DNA from: an uncultured Muribaculaceae bacterium
GTDB taxonomy: Bacteria; Bacteroidota; Bacteroidia; Bacteroidales; Muribaculaceae
Length of the DNA stretch: 40,691 nucleotides
Assembly (NCBI GenBank): GCA_910577465.1
Contig: CAJTMM010000023.1
Coordinates: 3,439-44,129, forward strand
Direction of reading: 5' to 3'
The notes under the pieces are model-generated. The model was not told where the DNA came from, did no database searches, and worked only from the letters and a program-made list of their open reading frames with translations. Within the stretch, counting starts at the first letter, position 1. Each line of letters starts with the position of its first letter. The translations under genes were made by a program, and so were the position numbers. This document shows, piece by piece, positions 16,913 through 24,295 of the stretch.

Positions 16913-17239
16913 ATGATACAATTTAAAGAAACTGAGATTATGACAATGAAAGGAAAAGGATATGTGCCGGAGCCGGTGGACACGCGGGGCGTGGAGTTGC
17001 CGGTGGAGTTGATGCCGCTTATTGAGGAGATGGCCAGGAATGTACATGAGGTATGGGCCCGCAACCGCATGAGCGAAGGGTGGGCGTATGGTCCGGAGCG
17101 GGATGATGTGGCGAAGAAGCATCCGTGTCTTGTGGCTTACGAGGATCTGCCGGACAGTGAGAAGGAGTATGACCGCGCCACATCGCAGGAAACATTGAAA
17201 CTCATATTGAAATCAGGCTTTTGTATTTCAAAAAAATGA
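16913..17239 (+). CDS. Solo RyR-domain protein
   Basis: This 108-residue soluble protein consists almost entirely of one prokaryotic RyR repeat: VHEVWARNRMSEGWAYGP, then HPCLVAYEDL and EKEYDR, then ETLKLILKSGF. These are the same landmarks as in animal ryanodine receptor repeats and in Bacteroides solo RyR proteins. All canonical positions are kept (GWxYG, HPxLV, EKxYDR), unlike the diverged copy in the channel. Starts at 16913, 16940 or 16946 are possible; the domain begins only after GKGYVPEPVDT, so the later starts are also credible. It is the third RyR protein in the block and could act as a ligand-binding adaptor. Partner unknown. Confidence 0.88.
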   Translation: MIQFKETEIMTMKGKGYVPEPVDTRGVELPVELMPLIEEMARNVHEVWARNRMSEGWAYGPERDDVAKKHPCLVAYEDLPDSEKEYDRATSQETLKLILKSGFCISKK

Positions 17240-17249
17240 TGTAGATTTG
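17220..17249 (+). promoter_or_regulatory. Promoter upstream of the M48 peptidase gene, inside the end of the RyR gene
   Basis: TTTG (17220-17223), 18 bases, and TAGATTTG (17242-17249) closely match the Bacteroidota consensus. This would split the plus-strand block into two transcripts, with the second starting near 17256 and carrying the 17271-17432 element in its leader. Confidence 0.55.
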
Positions 17250-17270
17250 TAGAAAACCAATCCTGATCTT

Positions 17271-17432
17271 AGAGTATGTTTACTTTAACTTTATGAAATC
17301 TTTATAAGCCCTTCCGGCCTGTTTTTAGCTTTCATTCAGTTATTATGGAACCCCATAATTCCTTCATTCAATCAAAAAACATACTCAAAAGTTCAATATA
17401 AATATTAAATAAGCCAAAAGTAAACATACTCT
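17271..17432. repeat. 162-bp element with perfect 16-bp terminal inverted repeats
   Basis: AGAGTATGTTTACTTT (17271-17286) and its exact complement AAAGTAAACATACTCT (17417-17432) bound an AT-rich non-coding segment. A third copy of the core, AAACATACTC, lies inside at 17377-17386. No clear target-site duplication is visible (left flank ends CTT, right flank begins TAA). It fills almost the whole gap before the M48 gene and ends two bases before its ATG. A MITE-like element or a long-range RNA stem are the main readings; no transposase is present. Confidence 0.65.
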
Positions 17433-17434
17433 TA

Positions 17435-18313
17435 ATGAAACCGTCTGATTTCATCCATCCTGAAGATGCGGCGGCGTTGCGCCAGTTGGAGAGCATACCC
17501 GGTTTTCCCGCATTGGTGAAGAAGTTCTATGCCCTGGGCTATGAGAAACTATTGTACGGGACCAATATGGCGAAGGCGATACGGCTTTCCGAGCGCCAGT
17601 TGCCCCGTCTGTACCATCACCTGCCACCGATATGCCGGAAACTCGGCATAGATGAACCGGAGTTTTACTTGGAGATGAATCCTATGCCCAACGCATATAC
17701 GTTTGGCGACACCAAGATATTCATAACCATGACATCGGGGCTTGTGGAGCTGCTCAACGATGAGGAGCTTGATGCGGTGCTGGCACATGAGTGCGGTCAT
17801 ATATTGTGCCGCCACGTGCTGTACCATAACATGGCAAATATGCTCATAAACGGCGCCGATGCCTTGGGTGTGCTCGGGTTGCTCACCGCGCCTATAAAAC
17901 TGGCGTTGCTTTACTGGCAACGTAAGAGCGAGCTGTCGTGTGACCGCGCCGGCGCCATAGTTACGTCGCCCGAAACGGTGTCGCGTGTCATGGTGCGTCT
18001 TGCCGGCGGTCCGAAATCGATAACCGAGGAGGTGAATATCGAGGAGTGGGCTAAGCAAGCCGATATGTATGAGACTATACGTACCGACGGTATGTGGAAC
18101 AAGACGTTGCAGACCTATGCCGTGATGTCGACCGACCATCCATTTGCGGCTGTGCGCGTGCGGGAGATTCTTAAGTGGGCGCAGTCGGCAGAATATGCGG
18201 CACTGATGAAAAACCTGCCATCGGGCAGTAGCGTGGGAGTGTGCCCGCAATGCCACCGGAAGGTGGAGGAGGATTGGAAATTCTGCCGTTATTGCGGAAC
18301 CCAACTCGGATAA
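17435..18313 (+). CDS. M48-family metallopeptidase with C-terminal zinc ribbon
   Basis: This 292-residue protein has the M48 zinc site H118-E-C-G-H122 (AHECGHILCRH) and a third ligand, Glu166, in SELSCDRAG. It has a hydrophobic hairpin-like stretch (about 136-160) instead of the several TM helices of HtpX. It ends with a zinc ribbon of two Cys pairs (CPQCHRK and FCRYCGTQLG). The zinc-ribbon tail resembles that of the protein encoded two genes downstream, suggesting shared targeting or regulation. Genes for an 87-residue protein and the second zinc-ribbon protein follow at 33 and 17 bases, so they are cotranscribed. Substrate unknown. Confidence 0.85.
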   Translation: MKPSDFIHPEDAAALRQLESIPGFPALVKKFYALGYEKLLYGTNMAKAIRLSERQLPRLYHHLPPICRKLGIDEPEFYLEMNPMPNAYTFGDTKIFITMTSGLVELLNDEELDAVLAHECGHILCRHVLYHNMANMLINGADALGVLGLLTAPIKLALLYWQRKSELSCDRAGAIVTSPETVSRVMVRLAGGPKSITEEVNIEEWAKQADMYETIRTDGMWNKTLQTYAVMSTDHPFAAVRVREILKWAQSAEYAALMKNLPSGSSVGVCPQCHRKVEEDWKFCRYCGTQLG

Positions 18314-18346
18314 CGGACTATTTACACGATAATAAACCAACGATAT

Positions 18347-18610
18347 ATGCAGACACTTTTTGACGAAAACGGGATGCTCAATATAGCTGACATAGTGGGC
18401 AATCATCCGTCGTACCGCGCCATTATGGAGGACGGAGTGGTAACCGACCGGGAGTTGAGCGACCAAGCCGAAGCCACGATAGCGTCGCTGCGCCGATTGC
18501 AGGAGATATGCACTCCAGAGCAGCAAGCCGCCATACTCGAAGCCATATCGGAGATGAGCGTGCTTATGGCAGTCTATCACCGGCATGAACTGCAATCGTT
18601 AAATCAATAA
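18347..18610 (+). CDS. Small conserved-looking protein between two zinc-ribbon genes
   Basis: This 87-residue soluble, acidic, helical protein has no recognised domain. Features are an N-terminal FDENGMLNIADIVGNHPSY segment and a helical second half (EATIASLRRLQEICTPEQQAAILEAI), suggesting a small helical or adaptor protein. The spacing (33 bases after the M48 gene, 17 before the next), GC-rich codon use equal to its neighbours and the lack of a convincing alternative frame support it as a real gene. Function unknown; it may assist the M48 peptidase. Confidence 0.7.
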   Translation: MQTLFDENGMLNIADIVGNHPSYRAIMEDGVVTDRELSDQAEATIASLRRLQEICTPEQQAAILEAISEMSVLMAVYHRHELQSLNQ

Positions 18611-18627
18611 CACACTACATATTTGCC

Positions 18628-19149
18628 ATGGGAGCATTCAATACCAAAACCGAACTGCAAGGCAATCCGGCGCTCATACCCGCTATTGCCGACCGTATAT
18701 GCCGTGATTTCGCAGCCGACGGCTATGAAGTGACACGTGAAGATCTGATAAGCGGGGGTGTGGACATATCCGTGACCAAGGGGGGCATGTTCAAGGCTGT
18801 ACTCGGTATGCGCACCGCACTGAAAGTGACGCTTATACCGCAGAGTCAATCCATATCATTTGAAGCCGGGGTGGGTATCTTCGGGCAGCAGGTAGTGCCC
18901 ACGCTCATCATGCTATTTATCACCTGGCCGGTGCTGCTCACTCAGATATGGGGATTGGTGCAGCAGTCGAAACTCGACGACCGAGCCTTAGCCGCCGCCC
19001 GGTCGGTGATAGCTGAAAACCAGTCATCGGGTGCGGTTGCCGAACTTATGCAGCCGGATACGGATGGATGCCACTTCTGTACATCATGCGGGAGCCGCCT
19101 TCCGTCGGGTGCGCGTTTTTGCAGTCATTGCGGTGCGCAGGTAGGTTGA
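18628..19149 (+). CDS. Membrane protein with C-terminal zinc ribbon
   Basis: This 173-residue protein has an N-terminal alpha/beta region (about 1-85) of unknown family, one membrane segment (VVPTLIMLFITWPVLL, about 91-108) and a C-terminal zinc ribbon (CTSCGSRLP then FCSHCGAQVG). The last Cys pair closely matches the end of the M48 protein (FCRYCGTQLG). The N-terminal region may be related to the small alpha/beta domains that accompany zinc-ribbon stress proteins, but I cannot name it. It sits between the 87-residue gene and the TPR gene, whose start lies 23 bases downstream. Confidence 0.65.
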   Translation: MGAFNTKTELQGNPALIPAIADRICRDFAADGYEVTREDLISGGVDISVTKGGMFKAVLGMRTALKVTLIPQSQSISFEAGVGIFGQQVVPTLIMLFITWPVLLTQIWGLVQQSKLDDRALAAARSVIAENQSSGAVAELMQPDTDGCHFCTSCGSRLPSGARFCSHCGAQVG

Positions 19150-19172
19150 ACGTGATAATCCGGGATTTTGCT

Positions 19173-21719
19173 ATGTGGAGATTGGTGATGATGCTTGCTG
19201 TATATTTGCCGGTGGCGGCTAATGCACAGGCGTTGCAAAACGGTATTGTTCAGGAATATAACGAGCGTGCAAAGAAAACGCCGCTTGCCGGTGTGGAGCT
19301 GAATATACGTTCTGCCGGCAGTACGGTGTCGGATGCGGATGGTAAATTTGCGCTTCAGTTCCTGACATTGAAGCCGGGCGACAGAGTGAATGTGCGCCGG
19401 ATTGAGAAGCTCGGTTACGAGATATTCAACAAGGAGGCGGTGGAGCAGTGGAATCTAAATCCCTCGGAACCGTTTGTGGTGGTGATGTGCCGCTCCGACA
19501 GGTTCAAGAAGATTCGTGACAACTACCAGCGTGTAGCATCGGAGAGCTACGCCCGTCAGCTCAAGAAGGATGAAGCCGCACTGGCACGATTGAAATCCGA
19601 AGGTAAAATCAAGGAACAGGAGTATCACAAGCAACTGTATGAGCTGCGTGAATCATACGAGAAGCAGCTCGATAATCTTGACAGCTATGTAGACCGCTTC
19701 TCGCGCATAGACCTCTCCGAACTGTCGGCAACCGAGCAGGAGATAATCCTGTTGGTGCAGGAGGGAAAGATAGAGGAGGCGATAGTGCGCTATGAGGAGC
19801 AAAACTATCTTGACAAATACTTGCAAGAGGTGTCAGACATCCGTGAAGTTTCTTCTGCCATGGAGCAATTGTCGGAGCTGAAGAAATCGAAAGAGCAGTC
19901 ACGCGACAGTCTGCTCGCCGCCATAGACCGTCAGGTAGAGACACTTAAGCTTGACGGTGTCAATAAAAACAAGCAAAAAATATTGCAGTTGTTGCAATCA
20001 GTGGCAGATGCTGATACTACGAATGTTGAGTGGTTGCTGAGGACAGGGTTATTCTTGATGGACTATATCGCTGATTATGATAGTGCGTTGAGTTATTTTA
20101 ATGCTGCGTTGTCGAGTGCAATAGCATTATATGGCGAGGAGCATTTGTATGTCGCTACGTCCTGCAATAACATTGGAAGTGTTTATTCGTTTCAAGGAGA
20201 TTATCCCAAGGCTTTAGAGTATCATATTCGCTCGATGACAATAAAGGAGAAAGTCCTAGGATTGGATCATCCTGATTTAGCAACGTCTTGTAATAATATC
20301 GGCTTGGTTTATAGTTTACAAGAGGATTATTACAATGCGATGGAATATTATAACCGTGCATTGTCGATACAAGGGAAAGTGCTAGGCTTTAAGCATCCCG
20401 CTATAGCCACGTCTTACAACAATATTAGTCTGGTGTATCAATCGCAAGGAGAGTATGCCAAGGCCTTAGAATACAGTTATCGTGCTCTATCAATACAGGA
20501 GAAAGTCTTAGGTTCGGAGCACCTTGATGTAGCCGTATCTTGCAATAATATTGGTAGTGTTTATCAATTGCAAGGGGATTATTCAAAGGCTTTGGAATAT
20601 CATAACCGTGCATTGTCGATACAGGAAAAAGTGTTAGGCATGGAGCATCCCGCTATTGCCGTGTCCTGCAATAATATTGGTATAGTGTATAGTTCTCAAG
20701 GGTATTATTCCAAAGCATTAGAGTGTTTCCATCGCGCTTTGCCAATCTGGGAGAAAGTGTTAGGTGTGGATCATCCAGATGTGGCCAGCTTATTTAATAA
20801 TATCGGCATGGTGTATTATTCGCAAGGCCATTATCCCAATGCGATGGAATATTATAATAGGGCGGTGTCAATACAAGAGAAAATTTTAGGCTATGATCAT
20901 ATCAATGTAGCAAAATATTACAACAATATTGGTGTGTTATATAGTACTCAATGTGATTACCCTAAAGCATTAGAGTATTTCCATCGCGCTCTGCCAATAC
21001 AGGAGAAAATCTTAGGCCCGAATCATCCTGATGTGGCCATGTCCTGTAATAATATTGGTTTGGTACATCAATCACAAGGAAACTATGCTGTGGCATTGGA
21101 ATATCTTAGTCGCGCACTATCAATACGGGAGAAAGTGTTAGGCAGTGAGCATCCCGATGTAGCTATGTCTTGCAACAATATCGGCGTTTTGTATAGCTAC
21201 CAAGAGGATTATTCCAAAGCATTAGAGTATTTCCATCGCGCTCTGCCAATACAGGAGAAAGTATTAGGCCCGAATCATCCCGATGTGGCCATGGGCTACA
21301 ACAATATTGGCTGTGTCTATGATTCGCAAAAAGACTATGTCAATGCTTTGGAATACCATACCCATGCGCTGTCAATACGGGAGAAGGTGTTAGGTCGGGA
21401 GCATAATGATGTAGCCATATCTTGCAACAATATCGGCATGATTTATAAATCTCAAGGAGATTATACAAAGGCTTTGGAGTACCATAGCCGTGCATTGTCT
21501 ATTCGTAAGACGGTTTTGGGTACGATGCATCCGGATGTAGTATCGTCGCTTATTAATATTGGTTTGACGTATTATTTTAGTGGAGATAATGCTATGGCAT
21601 TGGAAAATATTGTCCAAGCATTGTCAATTCAGGAGAAGATGTTCGGTCCAGAACATCCATTGACTTGTGAGCTCAAGAATTCTATTGATAATATACGTGA
21701 GGAGATGAAATCAAATTAA
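19173..21719 (+). CDS. Exported protein with carboxypeptidase-regulatory-like domain, coiled coil and twelve KLC-type TPRs
   Basis: This 848-residue protein has a signal peptide (MWRLVMMLAVYLPVAANAQA) followed by a beta-sandwich, CarboxypepD_reg-like domain (TPLAGVELNIRSAG, VSDADGKFAL). A charged coiled-coil region with KKDEAAL, KEQEYHKQ and EKQLDNL then leads into twelve 42-residue kinesin-light-chain-type TPRs (HPDVA, NNIG, KALEY, ALSIQEKVLG). ATG 19173 is chosen because it begins the signal peptide; GTG 19152 would add seven residues. GC falls from about 53% (32 of 60 at 19381-19440) to 33% (20 of 60 at 20281-20340) on entering the repeats. KLC-type TPRs are common sensors or scaffolds next to TIR or NB-ARC proteins. 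The TIR gene starts 5 bases downstream. Confidence 0.85.
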   Translation: MWRLVMMLAVYLPVAANAQALQNGIVQEYNERAKKTPLAGVELNIRSAGSTVSDADGKFALQFLTLKPGDRVNVRRIEKLGYEIFNKEAVEQWNLNPSEPFVVVMCRSDRFKKIRDNYQRVASESYARQLKKDEAALARLKSEGKIKEQEYHKQLYELRESYEKQLDNLDSYVDRFSRIDLSELSATEQEIILLVQEGKIEEAIVRYEEQNYLDKYLQEVSDIREVSSAMEQLSELKKSKEQSRDSLLAAIDRQVETLKLDGVNKNKQKILQLLQSVADADTTNVEWLLRTGLFLMDYIADYDSALSYFNAALSSAIALYGEEHLYVATSCNNIGSVYSFQGDYPKALEYHIRSMTIKEKVLGLDHPDLATSCNNIGLVYSLQEDYYNAMEYYNRALSIQGKVLGFKHPAIATSYNNISLVYQSQGEYAKALEYSYRALSIQEKVLGSEHLDVAVSCNNIGSVYQLQGDYSKALEYHNRALSIQEKVLGMEHPAIAVSCNNIGIVYSSQGYYSKALECFHRALPIWEKVLGVDHPDVASLFNNIGMVYYSQGHYPNAMEYYNRAVSIQEKILGYDHINVAKYYNNIGVLYSTQCDYPKALEYFHRALPIQEKILGPNHPDVAMSCNNIGLVHQSQGNYAVALEYLSRALSIREKVLGSEHPDVAMSCNNIGVLYSYQEDYSKALEYFHRALPIQEKVLGPNHPDVAMGYNNIGCVYDSQKDYVNALEYHTHALSIREKVLGREHNDVAISCNNIGMIYKSQGDYTKALEYHSRALSIRKTVLGTMHPDVVSSLINIGLTYYFSGDNAMALENIVQALSIQEKMFGPEHPLTCELKNSIDNIREEMKSN
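20142..21653 (+). repeat. Twelve tandem 126-bp units coding TPRs
   Basis: Measured from the conserved His codon of the H-P-D-V-A motif, the first unit starts at 20142 and the position after the twelfth is 21654, exactly 12 x 126 bases, with no insertion or deletion. Several units share long near-identical stretches, so copy number could vary by recombination. Confidence 0.85.
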
Positions 21720-21723
21720 TAAT

Positions 21724-22824
21724 ATGGGAAGATATGCAAATATAGCGTTTATAAGCTATTGCCATGCCGATATGGGGGTGGCGGAGTGGTTGCAGCGGAG
21801 GTTGGAAGCGTTCAGGTTGCCTACCGATATCCATAATGAAGTGGATGCACAGGAGAGGTATCTCAGGCCGGTGTTCCGCGATAAGTCGGATTTGAATACC
21901 GGGGTTCTGCCGGTTGAGCTGCGCAGGAATATTGAGGAGAGCAAGTATCTGATTCTGATATGCTCGAAGAATTCGGCGAGGTCGCAGTGGGTCAGCGATG
22001 AGACCAAGGCGTTTGTGGAGTTGGGGCGTGTGGAGCGAATCATTCCGGTGATGATTACGGATGGCGAGACTCCGCCTAATGAGTTGTTACCGGCATATTT
22101 GCGTGAATATTTTGCCGAATATCCCGAGTCGGAGCTGCTTGGCGTGGATATTAATGCCGATGGCAGGGAGAAGGCTTTGATGCGTGTGGTATCGCGCATG
22201 ATTGATGTGGAGTTTGACACGCTTTGGCAGCGGCATAAGCGTCAGCGTCGTGTCAAGATTGCCGCGACGGCTGCGGCTGCGTGTGTGGCTGCGGGATTGG
22301 CTTACCTGTTTGCCTTACCTGTATGGGTGTCGGTTACGGTAGTGCCTGAAGTGTCGAAATTGCCTGCTGGTGATGATATAGCCGTGACAATAAACGGTGG
22401 GGAGCATACGGTGCCATTGACCGATGCTCCGGACGCTGTGGAGGTGCGTTTGCCCGGCTACAGCCGTTTTAATAAAATGAGGGTGCAAGTGGCTTCGAAA
22501 TTCTTCGAAACGGTAGACACTGTGTTGCCAACCGGTTATGGTTTGCAGAGGAATGTGGAGATTCCAATAAGGCGTGATGACAGTTTCGCGGTATTTTCAG
22601 GCAGGGTCTATGATGATGCCATGGCACCTATTGAAGGGGTGTCGGTGACTGTGGGCGGAGATTCGGCGGTGACGGATTCCGCCGGTAGATTTGAGATAAC
22701 TTTGCCGCTTGCCGAGCAACTTCCCGAACAGATGATAGTGCTGAAGAAGAGTGGATATACGGGCGTGTGCCGTCTGGATGAGACTCCGGGACGCGACCTG
22801 AGATTCATAATGCACGCGAAGTGA
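21724..22824 (+). CDS. TIR-domain protein with TM helix and periplasmic beta-sandwich domains
   Basis: This 366-residue protein has an N-terminal TIR domain (residues 5-180: ANIAFISYCHAD, a DKSDLNTGVLP loop and W89-V-S-D-E93, the candidate catalytic Glu). A TM helix at about 188-212 follows, then two beta-rich segments, the second with a CarboxypepD_reg-like pattern (GRVYDDAMAPIEGVSVTV, TDSAGRFEITLP). It differs from the TIR at 14583 in sequence and C-terminus. The beta-sandwich parallels the N-terminal domain of the TPR gene 5 bases upstream, suggesting that the two exported parts meet in the periplasm. It is the last gene before the terminator at 22915. Confidence 0.85.
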   Translation: MGRYANIAFISYCHADMGVAEWLQRRLEAFRLPTDIHNEVDAQERYLRPVFRDKSDLNTGVLPVELRRNIEESKYLILICSKNSARSQWVSDETKAFVELGRVERIIPVMITDGETPPNELLPAYLREYFAEYPESELLGVDINADGREKALMRVVSRMIDVEFDTLWQRHKRQRRVKIAATAAAACVAAGLAYLFALPVWVSVTVVPEVSKLPAGDDIAVTINGGEHTVPLTDAPDAVEVRLPGYSRFNKMRVQVASKFFETVDTVLPTGYGLQRNVEIPIRRDDSFAVFSGRVYDDAMAPIEGVSVTVGGDSAVTDSAGRFEITLPLAEQLPEQMIVLKKSGYTGVCRLDETPGRDLRFIMHAK

Positions 22825-22914
22825 TTTGAATCATGAGCGGGGGCATCAGGGTTGGTGTCCCTACTTGTTGTCGGGGAGGGGTGTGATGCGATAGCTCACG
22901 TGTGTGTATAAACT

Positions 22915-22951
22915 AAAACCACAGCGGTGTATGGTGCATCGCTGTGGTTTT
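22915..22951. terminator. Bidirectional Rho-independent terminator ending the block
   Basis: AAAACCACAGCG (22915-22926) and CGCTGTGGTTTT (22940-22951) form a perfect 12-bp stem with A/T arms that give a T run on both strands, between the convergent TIR and C1B peptidase genes. Nothing else was recognised in the 22825-22984 gap. Confidence 0.9.
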
Positions 22952-22984
22952 GGTATTGGGAATCCTTAAGTTAGGATGGGGAAA

Positions 22985-24187
22985 TTATTTGAGGTTGAGT
23001 TTGGAGAGGATGGCTTGGGGGATGGCTTCCTTGTTGACTACGATGTCCATGGTCTTGGCGAGGAAGTAGGGTTCGGATACGTAGAAGTAGCCGTCGTAAA
23101 TCTGATTGGTGTCCCAAGAGTTCTTGACCTTGTAGTATTTGTTGCCTTTTTGGTCAACTGCCTTGCCTACGATAACCATGCCGTGGTCGTCGGTGGTTTC
23201 CTGACGGTCGAACATCTCCTGACGTGATTCCTGGGTTACGGTGATTTCCTCAACCGGGCCTTTTGCGTTGTACTTCTCTTTCTCGCGGTCCTTGTCGGAT
23301 AGCTTCACCCAACGGGATAGCTCGGTACCATCCATGTCGGCTTCGGATTTGCCTTTAGGCATTATGGCATAGCCTTCGGTCCATTTGAAGCCGCCTTCGC
23401 TCACGTCGGCAGCCCAGTTGACGGAGTAACCGTTCTCGATAGCGTTGTCCACAATCTCCTTCATCTCCTCGAGGGGTACATTGTAGTATTGGCCGAAGAG
23501 CCAGTTGTCGGACACTTCCATCACGAACGGTTTGTAGAACGGATGGTGCGAGAATGATGTGATGGGCACATAGTCATCCATCTTCAGGGGGAGTGATGCG
23601 GCAAATGATTTCGGGGTGTAAGTCTGACCTTCGTAGGTGAAAGTGTCGGGGAGTTCGCCGAGATATGCGTCGAGGATGCCGTTGAATCCCTTACGCCATG
23701 CGGTGGATACGCGTTTGTTGGGTTTGCGCACTATGGTTTTGACATATCCGGTGAGGAGGTCTGCCATCTCGTAGTGGGAGTGCTTGTCCTCGCCGTAGTT
23801 GAGACCACGGTAAACCTCTTCGGGCACTATGCCGTAGTTTTCCCATACGTAGGGTACGTCGAGACCGCTGCCGCCCTGGGCGAAGTTGAGCGCGCCGTAC
23901 ATGCGCACGTATTTGTCGGCTTTGTCATCGTAGCAGTGGCGTACGACGAACATCTCCGACAGGTCCATCTCCTTGCCTGTCTTGCGCAGAATCTCGTCCT
24001 CAAAGAATGACAGACCGGAGAAGCACCAGCATGTTCCCGATTTGTTCTGGTCCTTGACAGGGGTGGTTTTCACTACTTTCACGTCGGTGAATTTGAAACC
24101 TTCATCCTCGGTTTTCGGCGCTTTCTTGGCAGCCGTGGCACCTAATGCTACGGTCATTGCCATCACGCCGCAAATGAATTTGTTCAT
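22985..24187 (-). CDS. Exported C1B cysteine peptidase (aminopeptidase C / bleomycin hydrolase family)
   Basis: This 400-residue peptidase has the papain-family residues: Gln47 (oxyanion), Cys53 in GTCWCFS, His in DDHGMVIVG and Asn in KVKNSWD. Family members are usually cytosolic hexamers that trim peptides, but this protein has a clear N-terminal signal peptide (MNKFICGVMAMTVALGATA), so it acts in the envelope or is secreted. The final Lys resembles the extreme C-terminal tail that occupies the active site in bleomycin hydrolases. The -7 element is CAAAATTA on the plus strand at 24228-24235, and the gene ends at the shared terminator at 22915. Confidence 0.9.
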   Translation of the reverse strand: MNKFICGVMAMTVALGATAAKKAPKTEDEGFKFTDVKVVKTTPVKDQNKSGTCWCFSGLSFFEDEILRKTGKEMDLSEMFVVRHCYDDKADKYVRMYGALNFAQGGSGLDVPYVWENYGIVPEEVYRGLNYGEDKHSHYEMADLLTGYVKTIVRKPNKRVSTAWRKGFNGILDAYLGELPDTFTYEGQTYTPKSFAASLPLKMDDYVPITSFSHHPFYKPFVMEVSDNWLFGQYYNVPLEEMKEIVDNAIENGYSVNWAADVSEGGFKWTEGYAIMPKGKSEADMDGTELSRWVKLSDKDREKEKYNAKGPVEEITVTQESRQEMFDRQETTDDHGMVIVGKAVDQKGNKYYKVKNSWDTNQIYDGYFYVSEPYFLAKTMDIVVNKEAIPQAILSKLNLK

Positions 24188-24227
24188 GATATGTGGGTAT
24201 GAAATGAATAATAATGATTGATTATGG

Positions 24228-24266
24228 CAAAATTAGTAAAAATCCTGTGAATTTTGTGTAATTTTG
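24228..24266. promoter_or_regulatory. Divergent -7 elements for the C1B and NfnA-like genes
   Basis: TAATTTTG on the minus strand (24235-24228) serves the C1B peptidase, and TAATTTTG on the plus strand (24259-24266) serves the NfnA-like gene. Neither has TTTG at the standard spacing, so the -33 elements are weak. Confidence 0.5.
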
Positions 24267-24295
24267 TCATATTAACCGCTGATTTGTTACATGCG

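Noticed and set aside
17271..17432. Complete insertion sequence
   Set aside because: Only 162 bases, no transposase frame and no clear target-site duplication; reported as a repeat element instead.
17549..18595. 348-codon minus-strand frame opposite the M48 gene and its neighbour
   Set aside because: The plus strand carries an intact HExxH peptidase with a zinc ribbon; the antisense frame shows no domain or promoter.
20142..21653. CRISPR-like or minisatellite array
   Set aside because: The 126-base periodic repeat is coding, in frame throughout, and spells TPR motifs; no spacers.
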